Source: Huiozyma naganishii CBS 8797 (lineage: Eukaryota > Ascomycota > Saccharomycetes > Saccharomycetales > Saccharomycetaceae). Taken from it: a stretch of DNA of 64,000 nucleotides. Under the pieces are notes generated by a model. It ran no database searches. It was not told where the DNA came from and saw only the letters and a program-made list of their open reading frames with translations. Each line of letters starts with the position of its first letter. The stretch's first letter is position 1. The stretch lies in assembly GCF_000348985.1 (NCBI RefSeq), contig NC_035928.1, positions 682,001 to 746,000 of the forward strand, given 5' to 3'. The translations under genes were made by a program, and so were the position numbers. This document shows, one piece after another, positions 42,041 through 52,827 of the stretch.

Positions 42041-45000
42041 CTATGAGATGTCTGGGATCAGGATGGTGCCGTCGGATTTGTTCTGGTTTGTGGCAAATGC
42101 AGAATTGGAACTCATCTGGTCCACGTTATTGCATGAACCGTTCTGTACACCGTTACCGCCAGGGACGGAGTCCTTTGGTGCAGTCTCAGTAGACGACACC
42201 TGTTCCATATACAGCGTGTGATTGACCAGGTTCAAGTACGCATACATGAAATTGCTGAGCAGTACCTGCTGCCTGAGTTCCCGCTTGGAGTCGCTCAGCT
42301 TCAAGTGACTCAATCTGTAGATCGCTCTCTCGACGTTGATGCCCAGGCGATGGTCGAACATGATGACTGTCGAAACAGTGAGCATCGGTAGTGGGAACCC
42401 AAAGGCGCTGTCCGTGAACTGTATGGGTGCATTGGGTTTCTCTGGTCTTTTCACATCTGCATACGTCAGCTTCCGTGGTGGCAATGTAGAAATCACTGCA
42501 GGCAATGCAGATGCCGCAGCAGCTGTCACAGTTTGGGTATCATCCACAGTAGCCACCTCGCCATCCACCGGTTCATCAATGGGTTGCATCTGGTATTGGA
42601 TGTCACCACCGCTGATGTCCTGGGAATCGTCTCCGTCGAGCTCCCTTACGGTTTCCACGACATCGCCGTTATCTCTTGTATTCTTTGCACTCGTTACACT
42701 AACCGCAGGTTGCAAACCAGGCAATTCATCCTTTTCTAGTGTTACCGTGCCATCGGAAAAACCTATAGTTTGTGTCTCATCCGATCTGTCTCTGTACTTT
42801 TCCTCCGTGGTTAATTTACCCTCCTTGGGCACATCTTGCTCTTTCTTTGCACTATTGCGATTTTCTGTCGAGCGGGTCTCCCTTGTTTGTTGAACGTTCC
42901 GAGTTGAGGAAACTGGCGCCTTTGCAGTTTTCGATCTGAATTTGGATATTTTCTTCTTCAGTTCATCCTGATGCTGCAATTTATGTTCGTTTTTATTCAC
43001 TGGAGATTTCGCATTCGCCGAATGGTGCTTTCTTTTAAACAGTTTGACAAATTTTTCCTCTAATGTTTTCTTCTTTGGCCCAGCAGAAGGTTCCTTCTTC
43101 GAAACGTACGGCTCTTTCTTCTCCTTTTGCTCCATTTGTGGTGTGTCGTCTTGGTTTGTAGATGCAGAGTTTAGTGTGAATATGGGCATATGGCGGTTTT
43201 TAGAATGGTTTCCTCTATCTATAGGATGCTTACTGGGTGCCGCATTCACGCTCACAAAATCATTAGTATGCGTGTTGGCCTCACCCTCTTGTACGATTTC
43301 ACCCTTTAGGTCCATGGGTTGATCATCGATATCAGTTCCGTCTTTAGCCAACCATGACCAAGGCATGCTGTTTGTATTATTATTATTATCATTTTTAGTA
43401 GGCTCTGCCACAGCCGTGCTTATAGTTTCCTCATCTTCTTGCTCAACTGCATCAAAATTTTCTGAGATCATTGGTTTGATATTTGTAGGTCTGTAGAGAA
43501 CACTATCATTAGAGCTCTCGTTAGACAGGAAACTACTGTCGTGCGAGGTGTTTGTCGAGAAGTCGTTGTCATCCGTTGAATACTCTCTTGACATGTCTTC
43601 CTTCAACTCTTTGTCCTCTGAAACATCTGGAGATCCTGGCTCACTTGCAGTACCGGTGTAATGGTCGTACAGATCACTTATGGATCCTGGAGATTCAATG
43701 ACCCCCGCTTCGTCGTTATTAACAGTCGGCGATTGCAATGCAGCAGGGCTTTCATGTGAGGCAAACTCCTCGTCGTCTAAATGGACAAACGAGAGACGTG
43801 CATGCCGGCTATTATTCCTTTTCGGTTTCTCGACAAGTGGAGTCGGTGCCGAGGTGGTTCTTATTCTGTATGTGTTGAACTTGCTTCTTCTTAGAGACGA
43901 TCTCGTCGGGATGGACAAGCCGTTCTTCATGAACATGTTGGATGCAAACTGATTTTCATCTGGTAATATCTTAGCGTGGGTGGTACCTGGCGGGTTCTCG
44001 CTCTCTTCCGCCCTCAATTGTTCTTTCGAGTCAGTCCGTAAGTTGTCAAGTCCCTCGCTGTCTGTGTCTGTGTACGTGCAGGTCATATTGAGAGTTCTCG
44101 CCAATGTGACCGCGTCGTCATCTGTGAGTCCCACACTATTTGACATTTTCGTAAGTTCCTCTGTGATATCTCTTAATGACACGGACTTTCGATCTCCATT
44201 GGTCCTCGTGGGTTTGCGTTCATCGAGAGACCTGCCCCCTTCCTCGATATCATCAATTTTTGCATTACTGGTGTTGGAGTCTTCATCCTCATCTGTTTCT
44301 ATGTACGATCTCCGCAGTCGCGAGGGTCGTCTAACGAGCGAGCTTGCCTTCCCATTCCTATACCGTACTCTAAGTCTTGTGTTGTTGTTTTCTTTATCGC
44401 TTTCGTCCACGGAGTCCGCCGCTGTGCCCGTGTCCGCACTGGTATCGATAGTGTGGCCATCGCCGTCGCCATCGCCTTCGCCATTTATCGTTTGTAATGT
44501 ATCGTGAACCAATTCGAGATAGTTCTCCGGTTTCACGTTCGGATGCTGATTCGCGGGAACCCAGAGCAAATTGCTCTTCAAGTCTGCCGTTCCAGACAAT
44601 TTCCTTGCCGTTTGCGACACGGCACTGGAGCCTCTCCTGAGAAACCCTGCCCCACTTAGTTTCCTACCATTGGCTGACGCCGAAGTGGAGGAAACATCCC
44701 TCACTGGGATTTGCGTGTGCGTCTCGTCATCGATCCTGTCCTTTGTATCCGTTACTCTATGTGACGAAGACGACGACGACGACGATGAGATAGTTTTCAC
44801 CAGAGGGTTTCTCCCCTGTAGATCTGCAAACACCGGTTCGTGGCTCAAGTATTCTGAGTGTGTCACCTCCATACTGCTTGCATCGTCCTCCCCTGAAGTG
44901 TCCATAGAGGCATCTGGCGAGGGTTCATTCTCCTGTGTGCCCCTCAGTTGAGCAAAATCTTGGCTGAGGGCCTCTATCGATTTCCCAGCTGACCATGACC

Positions 45001-45271
45001 TTCTATTAATCTGCTTGATCTTCTCCTGCTGTCGAGCGTCAGTATCATCCAGTTCCGGGGTTGAATTAACCCTGAACTCTAGCTCTGGATCGATGAGCAA
45101 ATCCATTGACCCTATCGACAGTCGTTTCAGGTGTTTAACATTCTGTACCTCGACGTCCAGCGACTGTGCAGCTATCAGCACTTCTGACTTCCTCTTATTC
45201 CTATCCATCTCGGTCGCCCTCTTCACAGCACGCATCGACGATCTCCTCGCCGGTGATCCAGCAACGTGCAT
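42041..45271 (-). CDS. ZDS2: Zds1/Zds2 regulator of PP2A-Cdc55
   Basis: 1076 residues, ATG at 45271. Most of the protein is low-complexity, Ser/Asp/Glu-rich and probably disordered, with an N-terminal conserved patch (ESLEVQN-like, about 30-80). The C-terminal Zds domain (about 930-1007) contains TYADVKRPEKPNAPIQFTDS and FPLPMLTVSTVIMFDHRLG. Zds proteins bind Cdc55 and control mitotic entry, polarity and Swe1. Neighbours make it the ZDS2 (YML109W) position; one gene may do the job of both S. cerevisiae ohnologues if the other is lost. Confidence 0.94.
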   Translation of the reverse strand: MHVAGSPARRSSMRAVKRATEMDRNKRKSEVLIAAQSLDVEVQNVKHLKRLSIGSMDLLIDPELEFRVNSTPELDDTDARQQEKIKQINRRSWSAGKSIEALSQDFAQLRGTQENEPSPDASMDTSGEDDASSMEVTHSEYLSHEPVFADLQGRNPLVKTISSSSSSSSSHRVTDTKDRIDDETHTQIPVRDVSSTSASANGRKLSGAGFLRRGSSAVSQTARKLSGTADLKSNLLWVPANQHPNVKPENYLELVHDTLQTINGEGDGDGDGHTIDTSADTGTAADSVDESDKENNNTRLRVRYRNGKASSLVRRPSRLRRSYIETDEDEDSNTSNAKIDDIEEGGRSLDERKPTRTNGDRKSVSLRDITEELTKMSNSVGLTDDDAVTLARTLNMTCTYTDTDSEGLDNLRTDSKEQLRAEESENPPGTTHAKILPDENQFASNMFMKNGLSIPTRSSLRRSKFNTYRIRTTSAPTPLVEKPKRNNSRHARLSFVHLDDEEFASHESPAALQSPTVNNDEAGVIESPGSISDLYDHYTGTASEPGSPDVSEDKELKEDMSREYSTDDNDFSTNTSHDSSFLSNESSNDSVLYRPTNIKPMISENFDAVEQEDEETISTAVAEPTKNDNNNNTNSMPWSWLAKDGTDIDDQPMDLKGEIVQEGEANTHTNDFVSVNAAPSKHPIDRGNHSKNRHMPIFTLNSASTNQDDTPQMEQKEKKEPYVSKKEPSAGPKKKTLEEKFVKLFKRKHHSANAKSPVNKNEHKLQHQDELKKKISKFRSKTAKAPVSSTRNVQQTRETRSTENRNSAKKEQDVPKEGKLTTEEKYRDRSDETQTIGFSDGTVTLEKDELPGLQPAVSVTSAKNTRDNGDVVETVRELDGDDSQDISGGDIQYQMQPIDEPVDGEVATVDDTQTVTAAAASALPAVISTLPPRKLTYADVKRPEKPNAPIQFTDSAFGFPLPMLTVSTVIMFDHRLGINVERAIYRLSHLKLSDSKRELRQQVLLSNFMYAYLNLVNHTLYMEQVSSTETAPKDSVPGGNGVQNGSCNNVDQMSSNSAFATNQNKSDGTILIPDIS

Positions 45272-46005
45272 TCTGGGGTGGGTAAACTTTGCTGAGTTAT
45301 GCCTTTGCGGGGATGCCTTCTATACACCTCTTATAGCACTGGTGTATCCTCCAAAAATAAATACTTGGTAAACTGAAACCAAACCGTGCAAGCTTTCTAA
45401 CGCGATGAATCTGAATATACCGCGAAGCAAATAGAGCGAAGGGAGGCAGGGAGATGGGATGAAGATTGGTCTACACGACAGAAGCCAAAAAAAAGAATCC
45501 GACGTTTCCAAAACCCTTTCAGCAGCAGAGCAACGGCAGTGTTCCCTCAGTGAAAGCAGACCGTTCCTGACCGGTGTGGTAACTGCCCAACCTGGTTCCC
45601 AGTTAACCTGCCCAGTCCTGCAAGTCTCGGGATCTTCTCGAATTTGAAGGAATCGACTTCAGACGCGAATTTCGCCAAATTCTCGCGTTTTTTTTCCAAT
45701 TTCTTTTTGGGGAATGTTTTTGCCGAAAGCGGAAAATTCTGGGATTCCCGTTTGGGACAGTGTCTCCGGTTCGAATCGTGGCGGCAGCGGTGGAGGTCTT
45801 GTAGTCGAGAGGTGGACGGTGGGCAGTGGGCAGTGGACCCTGAACCCTGGGTCACCCTGGGATGCACACTTATTTACACTATCATTGTAAGAAGACCGTG
45901 CTGGGTTTCCTTCGCGGCGTCTCTGTGGCCACCTCTATGGTTACTACGGTCACTTTAATTACTCCCAATTGTTTCGAGGTGGAGGATCAGACTACAGGGT
46001 ATGGA

Positions 46006-46030
46006 CACTGGGTGGTTCAGCCACCCAGTG
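46006..46030. repeat. Perfect 10-bp inverted repeat
   Basis: CACTGGGTGG (46006-46015), loop TTCAG, CCACCCAGTG (46021-46030). About 350 bp upstream of COQ5. Possibly a palindromic factor site; unknown. Confidence 0.8.
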
Positions 46031-46202
46031 TAATTTAAACGCGCTACATAGAGGAGCAAGTGTACTGTCTCACGTAAACTACTTGACATAAACCGAGGGG
46101 GAGGTATTAACTACGAATTTGACAGCGAGTGCAAAGAATCGGGGGGATTCCCATCGGGGAGAAACCCTCATCAGGTTGAATAGTCAAGTGGTAGTTACAG
46201 AA

Positions 46203-46239
46203 TCAGTACCAGTATCAGTACCAGTGCCAGTGCCAGTAC
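46203..46239 (+). repeat. CAGTRC-type hexanucleotide tandem repeat
   Basis: Six consecutive copies of CAGTAC, CAGTAT or CAGTGC-like units in frame with each other, about 150 bp upstream of COQ5. Probably length-variable. Confidence 0.8.
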
Positions 46240-46346
46240 TCATGCGTCCGTTTAGCCCCAGACGTGTTGCCCCAACGCACTGCAAATATAAAAAGTACAT
46301 ACAAAATAAAGGCGACTATTGCAACTAAACAGCAAGTGTTGCCTGA

Positions 46347-47222
<876 letters not shown>

Positions 47223-47297
47223 CCAGGGTGAGGACCAGACATTGCTTATGAAAGATGCTTGTTTATACATGCGCGGGACCCCCCGCCTCTATTCATT

Positions 47298-48110
47298 CTA
47301 TATAAGGTACGACTCTCTTGCTAGATTGGTCAGATGCCGTATTTGCGCCATGTCGAACTCGTTGAGGGGTTCTGTGCTGGCCCATTTCTGCTCAAACTCT
47401 GCCGCGTTTAGGATACTGTGGTTGGGTCTCTCGACAACCCAGATTTGTTCCTTCGACCGTTTGTGTCGCTCTCTGTCCAGCTCCATCCTACCGAGTGTCG
47501 TGGCGACTGTTTCTTTGGAAACCGGTTGTGGTGTCTGCGGGTCTGCGCTCAGCGCTAACGTGCCCTCCTCTAAGTACCTCTGCTGAAGTTCCGTCTTGAA
47601 CTGCATCCGTTGGTGGACCACCTCTTTCACGGAGCGGAAGACTTCTGAGTGCTGTTCCCCAGCAAATTCTTCCCTGAGTATGTTGAGCATGTCGAGACAC
47701 ACAGTCAAGTTTGCAAGGGACTCTGTGTTTCCCTGCGGCAGAGCCAACTGGAACACTGTGGCCAGAGATGGAAGCATGAACTGTGAGACGATCCGCTGTG
47801 GGATTGGTGCTGAATCCCGATTGAGTATCCCCATGATCTTGCCGTAGTACAACACAACGGTGACCCTATCCAGTGGGTCCATCTTCTCCATTTGGTCGAG
47901 CATGCACAAGTGGAAGTCCTCGTAGTGTTCCTTGCAGTTGTTCAAGTAGAACTGTATTGGGTCTGGTGTTTCAAACTTGTGTTGCGGCGAGACCGCTGCA
48001 CCAGCCGTAACGCTTGTCGCCGCTGTGCTTGTCGACAAGACACTGTGCAAAGTTTTGTGCAAGTTCTTCAACACCTGTATAAACTGTAAACGAGCCTCTA
48101 TTGAATCCAT
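47298..48110 (-). CDS. CTK3: CTD kinase I gamma subunit
   Basis: 270 residues, ATG at 48110; S. cerevisiae Ctk3 has 296. The N-terminal two-thirds is an all-helical CID-like domain (RLQFIQVLKNL and DPIQFYLNNCKEHYEDFHLCMLDQM-like helices). The C-terminal part (KEQIWVVERP and LNEFDMAQIRHL) is shared with Ctk3. With Ctk1 and Ctk2 it phosphorylates Ser2 of the RNA polymerase II CTD during elongation. It is convergent with COQ5; BUL2, which lies between them in S. cerevisiae, is absent. Confidence 0.92.
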   Translation of the reverse strand: MDSIEARLQFIQVLKNLHKTLHSVLSTSTAATSVTAGAAVSPQHKFETPDPIQFYLNNCKEHYEDFHLCMLDQMEKMDPLDRVTVVLYYGKIMGILNRDSAPIPQRIVSQFMLPSLATVFQLALPQGNTESLANLTVCLDMLNILREEFAGEQHSEVFRSVKEVVHQRMQFKTELQQRYLEEGTLALSADPQTPQPVSKETVATTLGRMELDRERHKRSKEQIWVVERPNHSILNAAEFEQKWASTEPLNEFDMAQIRHLTNLARESYLI

Positions 48111-48266
48111 GCCGTGTCTTACCTCTTGATACTTGCACCGTCGCCAGCATAGATGAACAGAGACACTAAAAAATTATACATGTATATTATAATGTCTGTA
48201 TGTGTTAGATATTGTGGTATTAGATATCTATATGTGATTGGAGAGTACGACAGCGGTACAGTTGTG

Positions 48267-48938
48267 TTACGTGGTGTAGAATGAATCGACTGTGTGTGCT
48301 CGTCCGGCACCGATATCCGATACAGGCGATATCTTTCTTAGAATATTATTATTGTTATTGGTTGGGGTGGTATTTGTGGATGTGGTGGTGCTACTGTTTG
48401 TGCTGTTTGTGCGATCCATGTGGGTCCCGCCGCTGTGATTACTTGCCACAAGTCCGTGGAAAGTGTTAGCGTGGCCGTTCCCGGCCAAATCCACCGCTGA
48501 AGCGTCGTAGTACTCTGCGTTGAGCTCGTTGGGCGATATGAAGGGACTACCCGTCCCGGTTCCAGCAGACCCAGCCGTCGCCGCCACTGCCGCAGCACTC
48601 GCGTGCGCAATCGCATTTACATCCTCGCCAGCTGAAGAACAGTTCAAAATCTCGTTCAAAGAGGGCAACCCGCCGCTCTGTATTCGCGTCTGCGGACTGC
48701 CCGTCAACTCGCGCAGCGCATCCACAGCAGCCATATCCTGCGACGAGACGGAGGCAGTGTTCTTCCCCTTCCCTTCACCACCACCACCACCAGTCTTCGC
48801 ATCAGCACCGGCACCATCCACAGCACGCCGCCTGCTCCGCCGCCCACTCCCCGGTTTCCTGCCCTCCCGCAGCGTCTTCCCCTTCCCGGGCTTCCTCCCG
48901 CTCCCGGGCTTCCTGCCCTGTGCCAATGTTTTCGCCAT
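48267..48938 (-). CDS. DAT1: Dat1-like oligo(dA).oligo(dT)-binding protein
   Basis: 223 residues, ATG at 48938. The N-terminus (1-40) has three GRKPG pentads (residues 8-12, 14-18, 27-31), the minor-groove-binding repeat by which S. cerevisiae Dat1 binds runs of A.T pairs, followed by an Arg-rich GRRSRRR stretch. The rest is low-complexity (Ala/Gly/Ser/Thr/Asn), with poly-Asn near 195-199. Synteny CTK3-DAT1-TAF8 is conserved. The precise in vivo role is unclear in any yeast. Confidence 0.93.
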   Translation of the reverse strand: MAKTLAQGRKPGSGRKPGKGKTLREGRKPGSGRRSRRRAVDGAGADAKTGGGGGEGKGKNTASVSSQDMAAVDALRELTGSPQTRIQSGGLPSLNEILNCSSAGEDVNAIAHASAAAVAATAGSAGTGTGSPFISPNELNAEYYDASAVDLAGNGHANTFHGLVASNHSGGTHMDRTNSTNSSTTTSTNTTPTNNNNNILRKISPVSDIGAGRAHTVDSFYTT

Positions 48939-49068
48939 GGTTATCTTCCACTGCTGCTTCCTTGAAACACGCCAAACACAACCCGATCTCTCTTGATCTC
49001 TTGACCTCTTCCTGATCAGTGTCTACGGGTCTCTTTGTTCAGTGCGTCGCAATTCAGAAAAATTTCAC

Positions 49069-49093
49069 TTTTTTTTTAACTTTTTTCTTTTTT
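49069..49093 (+). promoter_or_regulatory. Oligo(dA.dT) tracts in the DAT1 promoter
   Basis: T9 (49069-49077), T6 (49081-49086) and T6 (49088-49093), broken by AAC and C. Such tracts stiffen DNA and exclude nucleosomes. They are also the ligand class of Dat1, whose gene starts 130 bp away. Confidence 0.55.
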
Positions 49094-49102
49094 GCGATGA
49101 CT

Positions 49103-49278
49103 TTAGGGCTTGGTATGGTGTCTAAAAATATTAGGGCTTTCTAAGGGGTATGGGTGTTGTGTTTAGGGTTTGCAATTTTTGTAAATTAGGGCTTGACGTT
49201 TTAGGGTTTGCAAATGGAAAAAAAAATTAGGGCTTCAAAACGGGTTTTAGGGCTTGCAATTTTACTGAAATTAGGGCT
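49103..49278 (-). promoter_or_regulatory. Eight-copy Tbf1-type motif array between DAT1 and TAF8
   Basis: On the plus strand TTAGGGCT or TTAGGGTT begins at 49103, 49131, 49163, 49186, 49201, 49227, 49247 and 49271: eight exact matches to ARCCCTAA on the minus strand, all in one orientation and spaced 15-32 bp. Tbf1 binding is inferred. Confidence 0.78.
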
Positions 49279-49347
49279 TCGGGTGCTCCATGGAGCAGTT
49301 GAAGAGATGCGCCTGGCGTATACCAACGAGAACGTCAGAATGGATGG

Positions 49348-51000
49348 ATGGCACAGGTAGAGGGTGCTGTTGTTGGTCTAGGAGAGTCTGGTACACTGTG
49401 TTTGTGTCTGTGCTGCGGGATGAGTGATTGGGAGTCAGATGAGAAGAGCGGTGTGAAGGGTGCTTTGGTGGGCGACGTCTCTGCGCCTGTTGAGCTGCCA
49501 CACGAGCCCTGGGACGCTAGAGTTGACCAGATGCTGGCGAACTCTGTCGCATTCCAGATGAGTGCTGGGTTGGCCCGTGGTGGGGGTGGGGGTGGCGTGG
49601 GGATGGCTGGGCAGGCGTTCCAGCTGTTGTTGCAGCTTGTGGAGGAACAGCTGTCCGGGATGGTCACTGAGTTGCACAGGATCGCAACGGTGCAGCGTAG
49701 GCAGCACGCGACTCACGACGACGTGGCGTTGTTGTTGCAGGGGTTCCAATTGACTCCGGAGGATATCGAGGAACAGATGTACTTGTCGAAGAAGATTGGC
49801 TACAACAGAATGCAAGTGCCCAGGGAGCAGACTGTACAGTTGCAAGATGCTACGGGTTCGTATGACCGGTTTAAACTTGTTGAGAATCAACAACTGATTG
49901 CCTCGGGCCTGAGTGGCTCGGATATGTCGCAGGAGCTACCAATTGCGGAGAAGATCCCCGCTTGGTTACCGAAACTGCCCCCAAACCATACTTACAAGTT
50001 CACTACAGAGTACAATAAGTTACTCAATGACGAGAAAGTCTTGAAGGAAAAGATCATCAAGGAGAGTATGGAGATAGAAGTGTCGTTATCGAACCTTGTA
50101 CGGAATTGCGACCGAGACGCAGATACGAAGGTGGACGAGAGGGCTAGAGAGACACCGCCAGAGGAACTGAAACGGATCGATGACGAGATTGTGGCTCTGT
50201 ACGGTCCATTGGAGGAGATTGCGGAGAGACACGAGGGGCCACGTACAAAGCGTAGAACACCTCTTTATCTGAAGAAATCTTTCGACGTGCAAGCGTACTC
50301 TCTAGGGAGGGTTAAACTTGCACGTAACGCGGTACAGAGATTCGAATGGGAGACCAAATACAGACCTCGCAACCCGTTCCTCTGCAGTCATAGGGCAGTA
50401 CCTGAAAATAGCAAGAAAGTGTACTCTATGCTCGAGAACTCGCTGAACGAGCTTGTACAAGTGGATCTACCGAGACTCGAAAGCAGGAAAGCAGCGGCAA
50501 TCGCACACGCAGTGGAACAGCGAGACGCAAAACTTGCCGAATTGAGAGCCAAACTCAAGGAAACGACGCCTTCTGCCACGAAACCGTTTCAGGGGATGGA
50601 CATTAACATCGGCGGCGGCGGAGATGATGACGCAGTGGATGACGATGAAGTCGCTCTGTTCGAAGAACTGTCAGGTAGTTCGGACGACGACGACGATGGT
50701 GGAATCGAAACAGTTACTAAGACTACAAATTTACCAAATACACAGGGAAACCCAATGGCTGGACCCCGACTCGCAGTGGTGGTCCCCGAGGAACCATCTG
50801 CACCTGCTTCCGCGTCCGAAGTACCGTCAGAACCGATGCCAGGAACGGCAGAGAAACCGGAAGAACACGATGCCAAGGAGAATGCAACTGCATCTGCTAG
50901 CCCGGCTGCTCATCCTGCAACCGACCCCGCCGCTACGGCCCCCGAGGGCAGCGAAACGGACCGGCCCATCGCTCAAGCGGCGCCCTCCAGCTCCGAATAG
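49348..51000 (+). CDS. TAF8: TFIID subunit Taf8 (histone fold)
   Basis: 550 residues from the ATG at 49348. The next ATG at 49420 (MSDWESDEKSG) gives 526, closer to S. cerevisiae Taf8 (510), and removes a Cys/Leu-rich stretch, so it may be the true start. A bromodomain-associated histone fold covers about 75-140 (FQLLLQLVEEQLSGMVTELHRIA, then HATHDDVALLLQGF). The Taf8 C-terminal region (IPAWLPKLPPNHTYKFT, about 210-230) is a clear family mark. A long acidic, Pro/Ala-rich tail follows. Taf8 pairs with Taf10 in TFIID. Confidence 0.93.
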   Translation: MAQVEGAVVGLGESGTLCLCLCCGMSDWESDEKSGVKGALVGDVSAPVELPHEPWDARVDQMLANSVAFQMSAGLARGGGGGGVGMAGQAFQLLLQLVEEQLSGMVTELHRIATVQRRQHATHDDVALLLQGFQLTPEDIEEQMYLSKKIGYNRMQVPREQTVQLQDATGSYDRFKLVENQQLIASGLSGSDMSQELPIAEKIPAWLPKLPPNHTYKFTTEYNKLLNDEKVLKEKIIKESMEIEVSLSNLVRNCDRDADTKVDERARETPPEELKRIDDEIVALYGPLEEIAERHEGPRTKRRTPLYLKKSFDVQAYSLGRVKLARNAVQRFEWETKYRPRNPFLCSHRAVPENSKKVYSMLENSLNELVQVDLPRLESRKAAAIAHAVEQRDAKLAELRAKLKETTPSATKPFQGMDINIGGGGDDDAVDDDEVALFEELSGSSDDDDDGGIETVTKTTNLPNTQGNPMAGPRLAVVVPEEPSAPASASEVPSEPMPGTAEKPEEHDAKENATASASPAAHPATDPAATAPEGSETDRPIAQAAPSSSE

Positions 51001-51194
51001 CGTAGAGACTTAAATAACGCGAACGGGAACACCGTAACAAAAACGTGAAAAAGAAGCAATAAAAAAAATAGTGAAAAATGTCAGACTGAAACAGTGAAGA
51101 GGTGTCAAGTAAGAGAGGGATTGCCGTTTGACACTTCGCGTACACGTGTTTCCATCTGCTTCAATTGTCACACCGTTGAGGCTCCCTTCATGCT

Positions 51195-52730
51195 ATGTCG
51201 CTGCTAAATTGGAGGAGAAGAGCCGCCTCGCAAAGTCGCGAACTGCCCACTTACATGGGGACAAAGGACAATAAGACTGCAAAATTTGTTCCCAAGAGAA
51301 AACGACAAACACTGTTGCGTTTGATTTCCCTGCTGGGTTTAGTGGTCTTTGTTGCTGTCTCAACTGTCAGCTTGTCGAGATACTTGAGAGGACCTGCGAG
51401 CATTAATAAAATTTTGAAGAAACTGGAGAGTGGGAATCACAACTATAAGACGGTGAATCTGCAAGAGAACGAGTACTATAACTACGATTTTGAAACCTTG
51501 GACCCACACGTCATTGGTAAATTTGACCAAGGGGTTCAGCATTATCTGATCTCCGAATTTGGCAACGACGTTTTGACCCCAAAGGATCAAGAAAGATACG
51601 AGGCGGAAGTCAAACAGCTTTTCGACTCTACAGTGCAAAGATACGACCTCAACGAATTCACCGGTAGCCCAGATGGGGAGACCAACAGGGATCACGTTTT
51701 GATATGTGTACCTCTCAGAGATGCTGAAGAAGTGCTGCCGTTGATGTTCAAACATCTGATGAACTTGACTTACCCACACGAACTGATAGATGTGGCATTC
51801 TTGGTCAGCGATTGCTCGGACGATGATAACACTTTGGAAGCATTGATTGCATATTCGAGACAATTGCAAAACGGCACTTTGTCTCAAATATTCGGAGAGA
51901 TGGATGCAGTCACCGATTACCTCAACGCGAAAGACCGCAAGAATAACAAACTGTATCTAAAATACATGAAACAGGAGTACTTGAATAAAGTAGAAAAGGC
52001 CTTCACCCCACCATACCACGAAAACTACGATAAACCGTTCAGATCCGTGCAGATATTCGAAAAGAATTTCGGCCAAATAATTGGGCAAGGGTTCTCTGAT
52101 AGACATGCGGTTAAAGTGCAGGGTATACGGAGAAAACTGATGGGCAGATCGAGGAACTGGCTGACTGCAAATGCTTTGAAACCGTATCATTCATGGGTGT
52201 ATTGGCGTGATGCAGACATCGAACTGTGTCCAGGGTCTGTGATACAGGACATGATGGCCAAGGACTACGACGTACTTGTGCCGAACGTGTGGAGACCGTT
52301 GCCAGAGTTTTTGAACGGGGAACAACCGTACGATTTGAATTCCTGGATGGAGTCACCAGAAGCTCTCGAACTCGCAGAAACGCTCGATGAGGATGACGTT
52401 ATTGTAGAGGGCTATGCGGAGTACCCAACTTGGAGAGTGCATCTTGCCTACATTCGTGATGAGGAGGGCGATCCCAGCGAAGTTGTGGATCTGGATGGCG
52501 TGGGTGGCGTTTCCATATTAGCAAGGGCCAAACTGTTTAGAAACGGTGTCCAGTTCCCAGCATTCACTTTCGAAAACCATGCGGAAACTGAAGCCTTTGG
52601 TAAAATGGCTCGCAAACTAGGGTTCCGCGTAGGTGGCTTACCTCACTATACTCTATGGCATATATATGAGCCCAGTGACGACGATTTGAGGGAGATAGCT
52701 AACAAAGAGAGAGAGAAGAGAAGAGAATGA
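51195..52730 (+). CDS. VAN1: Mannan polymerase I subunit Van1 (GT62, Anp1 family)
   Basis: 511 residues, ATG at 51195. It is a type II Golgi membrane protein: a basic cytoplasmic N-terminus, one membrane segment at about 40-60 (LLRLISLLGLVVFVAVSTVS), then a luminal catalytic domain. VYWRDADIELCPGSVIQDMM near 335 holds the DxD-type metal site. The family segment ENHAETEAFGKMA is near 456. With Mnn9 it forms M-Pol I, which starts the alpha-1,6 mannan backbone. S. cerevisiae Van1 has 535 residues. Confidence 0.96.
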   Translation: MSLLNWRRRAASQSRELPTYMGTKDNKTAKFVPKRKRQTLLRLISLLGLVVFVAVSTVSLSRYLRGPASINKILKKLESGNHNYKTVNLQENEYYNYDFETLDPHVIGKFDQGVQHYLISEFGNDVLTPKDQERYEAEVKQLFDSTVQRYDLNEFTGSPDGETNRDHVLICVPLRDAEEVLPLMFKHLMNLTYPHELIDVAFLVSDCSDDDNTLEALIAYSRQLQNGTLSQIFGEMDAVTDYLNAKDRKNNKLYLKYMKQEYLNKVEKAFTPPYHENYDKPFRSVQIFEKNFGQIIGQGFSDRHAVKVQGIRRKLMGRSRNWLTANALKPYHSWVYWRDADIELCPGSVIQDMMAKDYDVLVPNVWRPLPEFLNGEQPYDLNSWMESPEALELAETLDEDDVIVEGYAEYPTWRVHLAYIRDEEGDPSEVVDLDGVGGVSILARAKLFRNGVQFPAFTFENHAETEAFGKMARKLGFRVGGLPHYTLWHIYEPSDDDLREIANKEREKRRE

Positions 52731-52827
52731 CAAATGAATGCAAAGATGCTATTAGTCTATAAGAATATATATGAATGACGATGCTAACTTTCTTGTCGAT
52801 TTTGAGGAAAGAGAGTTGAAGAGAACT

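Larger units (their letters stand above)
48939..49347. other. Divergent promoter DAT1/TAF8
   Basis: 0.41 kb. Contains interrupted T tracts (49069-49093) and an eight-copy Tbf1-motif array (49103-49278). The intergenic is effectively filled by these two elements. Confidence 0.6.

Noticed and set aside
45769..45779. tRNA B-box-like GGTTCGAATCG
   Set aside because: The flanking bases do not form a T stem, and no acceptor or anticodon arm can be built upstream.
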